Source: Eubacteriales Family XIII. Incertae Sedis bacterium (GTDB taxonomy: Bacteria; Bacillota; Clostridia; Peptostreptococcales; Anaerovoracaceae). From it: a DNA stretch of 64,000 bases. Positions 15,971 through 24,547 of the stretch are shown here, one piece after another. Each line of letters opens with the position of its first letter. Within the stretch, counting starts at the first letter, position 1. The stretch is from NCBI GenBank assembly GCA_031272365.1, contig JAISTX010000058.1, forward strand, positions 1 through 64,000, read 5' to 3'. A program made the position numbers and the translations under genes. The notes beneath the pieces were generated by a model. It was not told the origin of the DNA, did no database searches, and saw nothing but the letters and a program-made list of their open reading frames with translations.

Positions 15971-17644
15971 TCAACCCTTTGATTCGTATACGACCTTGCC
16001 GTTCAATACCGTCGCCAGCACCTTCGTGCCGGGGATATCCTCTGCCGGGCATTCCACGACGTCGCGGTCGAGCAGGACGTAGTCCGCGTAGTTGCCCACC
16101 TCGATGGAGCCCATGACGTCTTCGTCGTGAGAGAAGTAGGCTGAGGCCTTCGTCCACATGATCAGGGCGTCCTTCGCAGTGATCCGGTCCTCGGCGTTGT
16201 ACACCTTGCCGTCCACCTTGCTGAGGCGGGTGACGGCGCCGTAGAAACCGTCAAAGGGGCTCGGCCCCACGACCGGGCAGTCCGTGCTGCCGCCGACGAG
16301 CACGCCGCCGCGCAGCAGGTGCCCCGCGACCATGTACCGGTTGCCGATGTCCTCTCCGCAGATCGCCTGCTCGCCGCAGAGCAGCGCGATGGACGGCTGG
16401 GACGCGACCGGGATGTCCCATTTGGCCAGCCGCGGCACCTGGTCCTCGTCGTAGACGCAGAGGTGGATGATGTAGTGCCGCAGCTCCTTCTCCCGGCCGG
16501 GGTACGCCTCGTAGGCCGCCTCGATCGCGTCGATCGCCTGGTCCGCGCCGAGGTCGCCCGTCGTGTGGATGCCCACCTGCCAGTTGTACTTGGTGGAGAG
16601 CAGGCATATCTCTTTCAGCTCCTCCGCCGTGATCGTGCTGTAGCCGCAAGTCTCCGGCATATGCTCATAAGGCTTGCGCATCAGGCCCGTCCCCGCAGAA
16701 TTGTTGCCGTCATACGTCACCTTCACGCCGTTCATCTTCAGCATGTCGCTTCCGAAGCCCGTCACGCAGACCATCTCCTCGATGCGCTTCAGGTGGTAGG
16801 CGACGTCGCCCCAGGCCTTGTCCGTGTAAAACATCATGTTCTCGCGGTACGTGAGCTTGCCCTGCTTCAGCGCCTGCAGATACGCGCGCATCTGCGGGAA
16901 GGTCATATTGGCGTCGATGCAGCTCGTCAGGCCGTAGGAGTTCATGACGCGCCCCCAAGCCTCGATTGCCGCGACGAGCTCCTCCTCCGTCGGGAGGGGG
17001 ATGACCTCGTCGATCAGGCCCATCGCGGAGTTTTCAAACATCAGGCCATTGGGCTCGCCGCCGGGGTAGCGCCCGATTTCCCCGCCCGGCGGATCCGGCG
17101 TGTCCCTCGTGACCCCAGCCATTTCGAGCGCTTTTGAATTTGCCACATATCGATGGAAACAGAAGCGGCTGCACATGATCGGGTGCTCCGTGCTGACGCT
17201 GTCGAGGTCTTCGGCCGTCGGGGGCTCCGGGACGTCCCAAAGCAGCTCATTCCATTTGGAGCCCTTGATCCATTTGCCCTTCGGCGTCTCCTCCGCCCGC
17301 TCCCGCAGGCGCGAAAGGAAGTCCTCTTTCGTCTTGCATGTCTCCAGATCCACGGTCATCAGCCCGTTGGCCGCCCACATCGCGTGCATATGGCAGTCCA
17401 TCAGCCCCGGCACGAGCGCCCGCCCGCCGGCGTCGATGACCCGCGTGCCCGGGCCGATGAGCGCCGAGGGGGCCTCTGCGCCTACGAAGACAGTCTTCCC
17501 GTCTTTCGCCGCGACGCAGCCGTTTTCGAGGACCGTGAAGTCGTTTTTCCCGGCCTTGATGTCATCGACCGTCAAATCCACCGTGTAGATCTTCGCGTTT
17601 TGGATCACCAGATCCGCGGCCGGGGACCATGCTTTCCTGCCCAT
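15971..17644 (-). CDS. Amidohydrolase family 3 protein (YtcJ-like)
   Basis: A 557-residue metal-dependent hydrolase. GLMDCHMHAMW gives the first metal pair His-x-His near residue 80; GIHTTGDLGADQ and IIHLCVYDEDQ supply later histidines; the late signature reads GGSTDCPV where the family often has GSDxP. The C-terminal half returns to the beta-sandwich (IEVGNYADYVLLDRD). It hydrolyses an amide, ureido or related bond in the cytoplasm. The ATG is preceded by GAGGAGAACGAA. It lies between the aminotransferase (50 bp) and sodium symporter (13 bp), so it probably acts on the transported compound. Confidence 0.85.
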   Translation of the reverse strand: MGRKAWSPAADLVIQNAKIYTVDLTVDDIKAGKNDFTVLENGCVAAKDGKTVFVGAEAPSALIGPGTRVIDAGGRALVPGLMDCHMHAMWAANGLMTVDLETCKTKEDFLSRLRERAEETPKGKWIKGSKWNELLWDVPEPPTAEDLDSVSTEHPIMCSRFCFHRYVANSKALEMAGVTRDTPDPPGGEIGRYPGGEPNGLMFENSAMGLIDEVIPLPTEEELVAAIEAWGRVMNSYGLTSCIDANMTFPQMRAYLQALKQGKLTYRENMMFYTDKAWGDVAYHLKRIEEMVCVTGFGSDMLKMNGVKVTYDGNNSAGTGLMRKPYEHMPETCGYSTITAEELKEICLLSTKYNWQVGIHTTGDLGADQAIDAIEAAYEAYPGREKELRHYIIHLCVYDEDQVPRLAKWDIPVASQPSIALLCGEQAICGEDIGNRYMVAGHLLRGGVLVGGSTDCPVVGPSPFDGFYGAVTRLSKVDGKVYNAEDRITAKDALIMWTKASAYFSHDEDVMGSIEVGNYADYVLLDRDVVECPAEDIPGTKVLATVLNGKVVYESKG

Positions 17645-17657
17645 TTCGTTCTCCTCG

Positions 17658-19172
17658 TCACATACTGTATTTCGCGATCTCCTGCTTGTCTTCCGTGCCG
17701 TCCCCAAGATAGTCGCCATCCTCACTATACAGCCTCAGGGAATCCCACATGCCCTTGACATGCGCCTGCGGGCCCTTGGCCAAGGCGAAGACGACATAGA
17801 TCACGAAGTTGACAAACAGGCCGACGCAGCCGGCGGAGAAGCCCCCCGCCCATGTAAAGGGCGCAGACCCCGCGAAGAAGCCGACCAGCGCGACGCATAC
17901 GCCGGCGATCATCCCGGTGAAGGCGCCGTAGATATTGCCGCGCTTCCACAGGATGCCCATGAACAGCGGCACGAAGGCCTGTATGATGAACTCATACAGC
18001 GCGAGCGCGACGTTGTTCAGGTTCGGGAAGTTGAGCGTCGAGATGAGGATCGCAATGATGCCGACGGCGAGCGTGGCGTACTGCTGGTTCTTCACCTTCC
18101 GGATCGGATCCGTGTCCTTCCTCGAGATGAAGTCCGCGCCGACCATGACGCCGATCGCGTGCGAGATCGCGGAGATCGTTGACATGCTCGCGGAGAGCGC
18201 GAAGATCGCAATGAGCGCGAGCACGACCGGCCCGCCATACTGGTTCGCAATCCAGAAGACGCCCTGCTGGTGGTCCGCCGGGAAGCCCGGGAGCAGGTTG
18301 CCGCCGAGGCCGATCCACAGGAGGCCGCAGGTCACGAGCACGACGATGAACGGCGCGACAAACACCGCCTTCTTGCTGTCTGAGGGGATCTTCGTCATGA
18401 ACATGCGGTTGAAGATCTGCGGCCAGCAGTACGCGCCGAAGATGCCCGTCAGCACGCTGCTCATCCACAGCCCCTCATAGCCCGACACGGACAGGTGCTC
18501 GGGCATATTGTCCCGCACCATCTCGAACAGGGGCGTGGGCCCGCCGTACGTTTTGTAGATCAGCACAAAGAACACGATCGTCCCGACGACCCCGAAGGCA
18601 AGGCCTTGCACGAGGTTGCCGATCGCCGTCGCGCGCGCGCCGCCGAGGTAGCTGTAGATGATGACGAAGGCGCTGGCGATGACCGTCCCGAGCCGGAAGT
18701 CGATCACCGAGTTCGTCGCGACCTGGACGCAGTAGCCGATGGTGATCATCTCAAGGCAGAGCCAGAAGAAGTTCACGCAGACGACGACCCCCGAGAAAAA
18801 CTTGCTGTACACGCGGTTCTGGTACCGGAGCCGGATGAAGTCCGTGATGGTCGTCAGCCGGTAGACCTTCCCCCAGATCCACACGTTCGTGGCCATGAAG
18901 TACATGGTGATCATGCCGCCGATGGAGTAGATGCCCAGATAGAGCACGAAAATCCCCATATCCACGGCGTTGGCGACCCATCCGGTATAGATGGCGCCGG
19001 CGTACCAGGCACCGATGTAAGAGAAGCAGACGAGGATCCACCCGAGGTTGCGCCCGCCGACCGCGTACTGCTCCACGCTGTCCTGCGAGATATGGAACCT
19101 GCGGATGATGATGCCGTTGATCACAAAGAAGGCAACAATGATGCCGATGACGAGAGGCACATTAGTAGACAT
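17658..19172 (-). CDS. Sodium:solute symporter (SSS family)
   Basis: A 504-residue polytopic membrane protein with about 13 transmembrane segments. SSS features include GGRNLGWILVCFSYIGAWYA near the N terminus, TDFIRLRYQNR and SASMSTISAISHAIGVMVGA. It would import an organic solute with Na+. The start was placed at the ATG following AAAGGGGTGAATCGA. It overlaps the 3' end of the small membrane gene upstream by 11 bp, pointing to a two-component permease as in PanF/YhdT-like pairs. Substrate probably that of the amidohydrolase. Confidence 0.88.
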   Translation of the reverse strand: MSTNVPLVIGIIVAFFVINGIIIRRFHISQDSVEQYAVGGRNLGWILVCFSYIGAWYAGAIYTGWVANAVDMGIFVLYLGIYSIGGMITMYFMATNVWIWGKVYRLTTITDFIRLRYQNRVYSKFFSGVVVCVNFFWLCLEMITIGYCVQVATNSVIDFRLGTVIASAFVIIYSYLGGARATAIGNLVQGLAFGVVGTIVFFVLIYKTYGGPTPLFEMVRDNMPEHLSVSGYEGLWMSSVLTGIFGAYCWPQIFNRMFMTKIPSDSKKAVFVAPFIVVLVTCGLLWIGLGGNLLPGFPADHQQGVFWIANQYGGPVVLALIAIFALSASMSTISAISHAIGVMVGADFISRKDTDPIRKVKNQQYATLAVGIIAILISTLNFPNLNNVALALYEFIIQAFVPLFMGILWKRGNIYGAFTGMIAGVCVALVGFFAGSAPFTWAGGFSAGCVGLFVNFVIYVVFALAKGPQAHVKGMWDSLRLYSEDGDYLGDGTEDKQEIAKYSM

Positions 19173-19419
19173 TCGATTCACCCCTTTCCCGCTGCTCTTT
19201 CTCCACCTTTGCAAGCCGTCTGTCCATCGAGTACATGAGGCAAAGGCCCAGGCAAATCAAGATCTGAATCAGGATTATATTGAATACGGAAAATGGCATC
19301 CCAAACCACGGGTCGATCCTGTCCCAGACCGGCTGGATCGAGACGCCCGTGATATAGATGATCAGGGCGGCAAAGTAGATCGCCCACTTGAGGTACAACT
19401 GTTTTCGTTTCTTCGTCAT
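19162..19419 (-). CDS. Small two-helix membrane partner of the sodium symporter
   Basis: An 85-residue protein with two hydrophobic stretches (WAIYFAALIIYITGV and FNIILIQILICLGLCLMYSM) between basic and charged ends. It is translated from an ATG with AGAGAGGAG upstream, and its end overlaps the symporter start. Short membrane proteins of this kind (DUF997/DUF3311-like) commonly precede SSS permeases. Family assignment is by context and topology; no catalytic motif. Confidence 0.7.
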   Translation of the reverse strand: MTKKRKQLYLKWAIYFAALIIYITGVSIQPVWDRIDPWFGMPFSVFNIILIQILICLGLCLMYSMDRRLAKVEKEQRERGESNVY

Positions 19420-19540
19420 TTGGCTGCTCTCCTCTCTACAAGAATGAAGTGATACCTACCCTCTCATACTCATCATTTTAAAGAAACTCGCCGCATATCA
19501 ATAGTAGAAATCAGAAAGATTCGCAGGAATAATCGGAAAA

Positions 19541-21010
19541 TTATGAAAATACCGCATCTGCCCTCTTTTCCAGCCAGGCGGAGACGGCTTCGTCCCAGCC
19601 TTCGATGTATTCGGACCGCTCCCGGATGTCCTTGACCATGTCCTCGAGCGGGATGATTTCGCCGAGGCGGATGCCCTTCGCCTTCATCCAGATGATGCAG
19701 TAGGCGGCGATCACGCCGTCGCAGATGATGGCGTTGAGCCAGTAGTCCGACAGCGTGTAGATGGTGAATACCAGGCCGGCGATGCCGATGGGCATCGTCA
19801 CCCACACGGCGGGCGCTTTCCACAGGCGCGGGAAGTCCGGGTATTTCTTGCGCAGCACCAGCACGTCCAGCAGCGCGATCGTGTAGGTGACCATCCACGC
19901 GACGCAGGCGGTCATGATGAAGGTCAGCACGAGGTCCACGTTGGCGCCGTTGACCGTGATGTATACGACGGCGATCAGCATCAGGCAGGTCGTGAAGATC
20001 AAGCCGGGGACCGGCGTCCGGTATTTCGGGTGGATCTTGCCGAAGATGAGGGGCACGAGGTGCTCGCGGGAAAGCCCGTACAGCATGCGCGGCAGCGCCG
20101 CGTATTCCGCGTTCGCCGACGTGAAGGCCGCGAGGATCGTGATCACGCTCATCGTGATGCCGCCCGCCGTGCCCAGCATATAGACGGACGCGTCCACGTG
20201 CGGGATCGCCGAAGTCGCCATGACATCCAACGGCGTGTACTGCGTCGCGCCGACCAGGAACAGCGTGTCGCACGCATAGATCGTGAGCAGCCCAATGATG
20301 AGCGCCCAGGGGATATGCCGGTAGGGCTTCCTGTTTTCCTCCGCCAGCGGGCACGTAAACTCAAAGCCGATGTAAAACCAGACCGCCGTCCCGATCGTCC
20401 CGAAGATGGCCGCCCAGCCGCCGGCCGGCATTTCGCCGAAGCTCCCGCCGACCGAGGGATCCGCGCCGCCCGCCTCGCCTGCCCCCGCCGCGCCGAGCGC
20501 GCCGAGCACCACATAGATGACCATCATGATGATCGTGAGGACGGCCTCGGACCGCCCGTAAAACTCCACGCCGAACATATTGATCAGAAACAGGATGATC
20601 AGGATGGCGAAGGTGACGATCGGCTGCGGGACGCCGACAAGCGATTCCATTGACAGCCCGCCCATGACCAGCTGGGTGCCACCGTCGCAGGCGATCAGCA
20701 GCACATAGCCGGACAATAGCGCAAACATGGACCAAAACCGCCCGAACGCCGGAAGCGTGTAGTCCGACACCATCCCGCCGCCCGGCATCATGGCCGTCAG
20801 CTCCCCGTAGGCAAACGCCGCGCACATCATCGGCACCAGGCCGATCAGGCCGGCCAGCCACGCCCAGTCCCCGGCGATGGCGCCCACGTTCCCGACCGAG
20901 AACATCGCCGTGCCGGAAACGACCAGCCCGACCGTCGCGCCAAACGTCGGAAGGAACCCCAGCGTGCGCTTCAGCTTCTGATGGTCCCCCCGGTACTCAA
21001 ATCCGCTCAT
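19541..21010 (-). CDS. APC-superfamily amino acid/amine permease
   Basis: A 489-residue polytopic permease of about 12 helices. The opening LGFLPTFGATVGLVVSGTAM corresponds to the APC helix-1 substrate and cation site; later GYGLxx-type helices and IGFEFTCPLAEENRKP resemble helix 6. It probably exchanges or imports an amino acid or polyamine, consistent with the nearby aminotransferase and amidohydrolase. The start ATG has GAGAGGGAAATACG before it. A 216-residue unknown gene precedes it by 26 bp in the same direction. Confidence 0.85.
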   Translation of the reverse strand: MSGFEYRGDHQKLKRTLGFLPTFGATVGLVVSGTAMFSVGNVGAIAGDWAWLAGLIGLVPMMCAAFAYGELTAMMPGGGMVSDYTLPAFGRFWSMFALLSGYVLLIACDGGTQLVMGGLSMESLVGVPQPIVTFAILIILFLINMFGVEFYGRSEAVLTIIMMVIYVVLGALGAAGAGEAGGADPSVGGSFGEMPAGGWAAIFGTIGTAVWFYIGFEFTCPLAEENRKPYRHIPWALIIGLLTIYACDTLFLVGATQYTPLDVMATSAIPHVDASVYMLGTAGGITMSVITILAAFTSANAEYAALPRMLYGLSREHLVPLIFGKIHPKYRTPVPGLIFTTCLMLIAVVYITVNGANVDLVLTFIMTACVAWMVTYTIALLDVLVLRKKYPDFPRLWKAPAVWVTMPIGIAGLVFTIYTLSDYWLNAIICDGVIAAYCIIWMKAKGIRLGEIIPLEDMVKDIRERSEYIEGWDEAVSAWLEKRADAVFS

Positions 21011-21036
21011 CGTATTTCCCTCTCTTCCCAGTTCCC

Positions 21037-21687
21037 TCATGCCACGCAAGACGCGGCCAGTTCAAAAAATTCCATGAGCTTCACACACTCGCCGTCCCTC
21101 GGCTTGATCAGCTGCATGAGCGGCGGGATCAGGTTCCACGTGGTGGAGCCGATGTTGCTGCGGCACCGGATGGCCCATATATCCTGTGCCGGGTCATAGC
21201 TGATGACGATGTCCGCCAGGTCGAGCGCCAGTATCCGGTCGCGGATCAGATCGCTGCCAAGCAGCGACAGGATCTCATCCGCGCGCTCGATATCATCCTC
21301 CCCGCAGCGGCACAGGAGGAACTCCGCGCCGGTCACAAACATTTTCCCCTTCAGCTCCACCTCGAACCGCATCGCCCCTTGCGGCGCCCGGCCCTTCCCC
21401 GGGGCCACGGTTGTTTCCAGCAGCAAGTCAAAGAGCATCGCGAAGAAGCGGTTCTCCACCCTGTAGCGCAGTCTCAGACAGTGAATGAATACAAACCCTT
21501 CCAGCATCAGCGTCTTGTCCAGAAACCGGTCGACGCGGCTTTCCAGCCGCCCCCCTATGGCACAGGAAATCCTGTCCGCGACAAAGCCAAGCTTCCCATC
21601 CGCCTTGCGCGTGATGAAGTTGGAGGATGCCGCTACCCCTACCGGCCCGTGTGGCGTAAACGCTTTTTCAAAAAATGACGCACCCAT
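21037..21687 (-). CDS. Uncharacterised protein upstream of the APC permease
   Basis: A 216-residue soluble protein; no family is recognised with confidence. It starts MGASFFEKAF, contains a Cys pair in FLLCRCGEDD and a hydrophobic stretch FFAMLFDLLLET, and lacks a signal peptide or full membrane helices. It is probably the first gene of the leftward permease/symporter group, since an upstream promoter region of 154 bp separates it from a divergent small gene. Base composition is somewhat less GC-rich than its neighbours. Function unknown. Confidence 0.6.
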   Translation of the reverse strand: MGASFFEKAFTPHGPVGVAASSNFITRKADGKLGFVADRISCAIGGRLESRVDRFLDKTLMLEGFVFIHCLRLRYRVENRFFAMLFDLLLETTVAPGKGRAPQGAMRFEVELKGKMFVTGAEFLLCRCGEDDIERADEILSLLGSDLIRDRILALDLADIVISYDPAQDIWAIRCRSNIGSTTWNLIPPLMQLIKPRDGECVKLMEFFELAASCVA

Positions 21688-21841
21688 CTCCCTCTCAGAT
21701 TTTCAGTACACTCATTATTGTCGCGGATTTTCTCTTTGTATTGTACAAACAGGAAACCCCCCGCGTACAAATCGGAATTCACCATTTCTTTTCCTCTGTT
21801 CTCGCTCGTGATATAATTTCGCTGTAACAAAGGAGTGGCAT

Positions 21842-22108
21842 ATGGCGGCACTGGAATACAAATTCACATCGGTGAGTGAAATGGCACAGGCGATTGCGGC
21901 TTACAAGAAGATCACAAAGATGACAAAATTTCAACAACTCGAACGATCACTATCGAAAGCACGCCACGACGAGGCGCAAGCGCTGACGAATGCGAGGCGG
22001 CAGGAAAAGATCGAGACTGCAAAAAAGGCATTGGCCAAGCATCTTCCGATAGAGGTCATACAAGAGTTGACGGATTTGTCTCGCGCAGACATCGAAGCAC
22101 TGCAATAA
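21842..22108 (+). CDS. Small helical protein resembling the C terminus of Rpn/PD-(D/E)XK transposase-like proteins
   Basis: An 88-residue, mostly helical, charged protein, isolated in orientation. AAAGGAGT precedes the ATG at good spacing. Its end (TAKKALAKHLPIEVIQELTDL, shown only in part: KALAKHLPIEVIQEL) resembles the conserved tail of Rpn-type recombination-promoting nucleases (helix ending in a short HTH-like L-S-x-x-x-I-x-x-L), but no nuclease domain precedes it. It may be a remnant or a stand-alone small gene. Noticeably lower GC than its neighbours. Confidence 0.55.
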   Translation: MAALEYKFTSVSEMAQAIAAYKKITKMTKFQQLERSLSKARHDEAQALTNARRQEKIETAKKALAKHLPIEVIQELTDLSRADIEALQ

Positions 22109-22125
22109 ACCGTGAATTGGCAGCA

Positions 22126-22149
22126 GTCGCGCCCGCGAGCGGGCGCGAC
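22126..22149. terminator. Strong palindromic hairpin between convergent genes
   Basis: GTCGCGCCCGC and GCGGGCGCGAC are perfect reverse complements around GA. It lies between the ends of the small gene (+) and the acyl-CoA dehydrogenase (-) and could end transcription from both sides; no long T-run is present. Confidence 0.55.
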
Positions 22150-22171
22150 CGGACTTTCCCCGAACCCCAAC

Positions 22172-23314
22172 TTACTTCACACCCATCCAGCCGGAGATGA
22201 CCATCTTTTGCACTTCGCTTGTGCCTTCGTAGATCTCCGTGATCTTTGCGTCGCGCATCATGCGCTCGACCGGGTAGTCCCGCGTGTAGCCGTAGCCGCC
22301 GTAGATCTGCACGCACCGCCGCGTCACGTCGCTCGCCGCCTCCGAGGCGAAGAGCTTCGCCATCGCCGCCATGTGGGAATACGGCAGGCCCTGGTCCTTG
22401 GCCCAGGCGGCGCGGTAGACGAGCAGCCGGGCCGCGTCGACCTTCGTCTGCATGTCCGCCAGCTGGAACTGCGTGTTTTGGAACTGGCTGATGCGCTTCC
22501 CGAACTGGACGCGGCTGCCCGCGTAGGCCACGGTCTCGTCGATGGCGCCCTGCGCGATGCCCAGGGCCTGCGCGGCGATGCCGATCCGGCCGCCGTCCAG
22601 CGTCATCATCGCGATCTTGAACCCCTCGCCCACCTTGCCAAGCAAGTTTTCCTTGGGCAGCTTCAGATCCTGGAAAATCAGCTCCTGCGTCGCAGAGCCG
22701 CGGATGCCCATCTTCTTCTCGTGCGCCCCGAAGGAAAAGCCGTCCATGCCCCTCTCCACGATGAACGCGCTGATGCCTTTCGTGCCAAGCGACTTGTCCG
22801 TCATCGCGAAGACGACGAACGTACCCGCTTCGTCCCCGTTGGTGATGAACGCCTTTGTGCCGTTGATCAGCCAATGGCCGCCTGCGTCCTCCGCGGTCGT
22901 CTGCTGCGACGCCGCGTCCGTGCCGGCGGCCGGTTCCGTCAAACCGAACGCGCCGATCGTCCGCCCCGATGCCAGGTCCGGCACATACTTCGCCACCTGC
23001 TCCTCCGTACCGAAATGCTGGATCGGCCAGGTGCAAAGCGACGTGTGCGCCGAAACGATCACGCCCGTCGTGGCGCACACCTTCGACAGCTCCTCTACCG
23101 CAACCGCGTACTCCAGATGGCCAAGGCCCGCGCCCTCCAGTTCCTCTGGCACAGGCAGGCCCATCATGCCCATCTCCGCCAGCAGCGGGATGTGCTCAAC
23201 AGGGTAGCGCTCCTCTTCGTCGATCTCCGCCGCCAAAGGCTTCACCTGCTTCTGCGCGAAGTCGCGGAACATCTCCCGCAGGGATTCCTGCTCGCCGGAC
23301 AATGCAAAATCCAT
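22172..23314 (-). CDS. Acyl-CoA dehydrogenase
   Basis: A 380-residue flavoprotein of normal family length. FAD/substrate signatures are AFGLTEPAAGTDAASQQTTA and KAFITNGDEAGTFVVF; the catalytic base is probably Glu363 in IYEGTSEVQ. It interconverts a saturated acyl-CoA and its 2,3-enoyl-CoA, passing electrons to EtfAB. It is the last gene of a leftward operon with a second acyl-CoA dehydrogenase (23 bp upstream) and a CoA-transferase. The chain length or aromatic nature of the substrate cannot be decided. Confidence 0.92.
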   Translation of the reverse strand: MDFALSGEQESLREMFRDFAQKQVKPLAAEIDEEERYPVEHIPLLAEMGMMGLPVPEELEGAGLGHLEYAVAVEELSKVCATTGVIVSAHTSLCTWPIQHFGTEEQVAKYVPDLASGRTIGAFGLTEPAAGTDAASQQTTAEDAGGHWLINGTKAFITNGDEAGTFVVFAMTDKSLGTKGISAFIVERGMDGFSFGAHEKKMGIRGSATQELIFQDLKLPKENLLGKVGEGFKIAMMTLDGGRIGIAAQALGIAQGAIDETVAYAGSRVQFGKRISQFQNTQFQLADMQTKVDAARLLVYRAAWAKDQGLPYSHMAAMAKLFASEAASDVTRRCVQIYGGYGYTRDYPVERMMRDAKITEIYEGTSEVQKMVISGWMGVK

Positions 23315-23337
23315 CTAACCGCCCTCCCTTCTAATAT

Positions 23338-24501
23338 TCAATAATCGTTCAGCGTATAACGCGCGATGACCATCTTGCAGATCTCCGTCGTGCCCTCGCC
23401 GATCGTGTTCAGCCTTGCGTCGCGGTAGAAACGCTCCACCTCGTACTCTTCGCTGAGCCCGTTGCCGCCCAGCACCTGCATCGCCTTGTAGCAGACTTCG
23501 TTGCACATCTCGCCGGCGGCGTTCTTCAGCATTGCCGCTTCCTTGGAATACGGGATGCCCGCGTCATTCATCTTCGCGACCGTGTAGCACAGCGCGCGGC
23601 ATGCCGCGATCTGCGTCTCCATCTCCGCGAGCATGAAGGATACGCCCTGGTAAGCCGTGATCGGCTGCCCGAAAGCATAGCGGTCCTTCGCGTAGCGGAC
23701 GGCGCGCTCCAGCACGCCCTGCGCCAACCCGATCGAAAGCGCGGAGATCGCGATGCGCCCCTCGTCGAGGCCCTTCATGAAGAGCGGGAAGCCGCGGTTG
23801 ATCTCCCCGATGAGGTTTTCCTTCGGCACGCGGCAGTCGTTGAAGAACAACTGCGCCGTGTTGGACCCGCGGACGCACAGCTTCGTCTCCGGCTTGCCGA
23901 TCTCGAAGCCGGGCGTGCCGCCGCGCACGAGGATCAGGCTGAGCCCCTTGCTGCCGGAAGCGGACGGGTCCGTCTTGCAGCAGACGTTGTAGGAGGAGGC
24001 GACGCCCGTATTCGTGATCCAGCTCTTGGACCCGTTGATCACAAACTCGTCCCCGTCGAGCACCGCTGTCGTCTTCGCGCCGCCCGCGTCGGAACCCGAG
24101 TGCGGCTCGGTCAGGCCGAACGCGAAGATCTCGTGGCCCTGCGCCGCCGGCGTGAGGTACTGCTGCTTCTGCTCCTCGGAGCCCCCGAACAGCACCGGCA
24201 TCATGCCGAGCGAGGTATGGGCGTCGATGGCGAGGCCGAGCGTGCCGCTGTTGCGCGAGATCTCCTCGATCACGAGCGAATGCGCCAGCACGCCGAGCTC
24301 CGAGCCCCCGTACGCCTCGGGGATGCAGCAGCCGAGCAGCCCGAGCTCGCCGAGCTCCTTCATCAGGTCGAGCGGGTATTCGTGCTTTTGGTCGAGCTCC
24401 AGCGCCGTCGGCGCCACCTTCTCGTCCGAAAACTTCCGCGCCATATCACGGATCCCCTGCAGATCTTCATCCAGCATGGAATTTGCCATTACATCGTTCA
24501 T
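23338..24501 (-). CDS. Acyl-CoA dehydrogenase, second paralogue
   Basis: A 387-residue flavoprotein: AFGLTEPHSGSDAGGAKTTA, KSWITNTGVASSYNV, and catalytic Glu369 in IGEGTTEICK. The start is the ATG after a perfect AAGGAGG; upstream in-frame codons are not preceded by a ribosome site. It is clearly distinct from the neighbouring dehydrogenase, so the two may act on successive intermediates, form a mixed complex, or one may be a reductase partner of EtfAB. It is 46 bp downstream of the CoA-transferase. Confidence 0.92.
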   Translation of the reverse strand: MNDVMANSMLDEDLQGIRDMARKFSDEKVAPTALELDQKHEYPLDLMKELGELGLLGCCIPEAYGGSELGVLAHSLVIEEISRNSGTLGLAIDAHTSLGMMPVLFGGSEEQKQQYLTPAAQGHEIFAFGLTEPHSGSDAGGAKTTAVLDGDEFVINGSKSWITNTGVASSYNVCCKTDPSASGSKGLSLILVRGGTPGFEIGKPETKLCVRGSNTAQLFFNDCRVPKENLIGEINRGFPLFMKGLDEGRIAISALSIGLAQGVLERAVRYAKDRYAFGQPITAYQGVSFMLAEMETQIAACRALCYTVAKMNDAGIPYSKEAAMLKNAAGEMCNEVCYKAMQVLGGNGLSEEYEVERFYRDARLNTIGEGTTEICKMVIARYTLNDY

Positions 24502-24547
24502 AATAACCTCCTTATAGATAACCGTTGATACGATAACGACGACTGCG

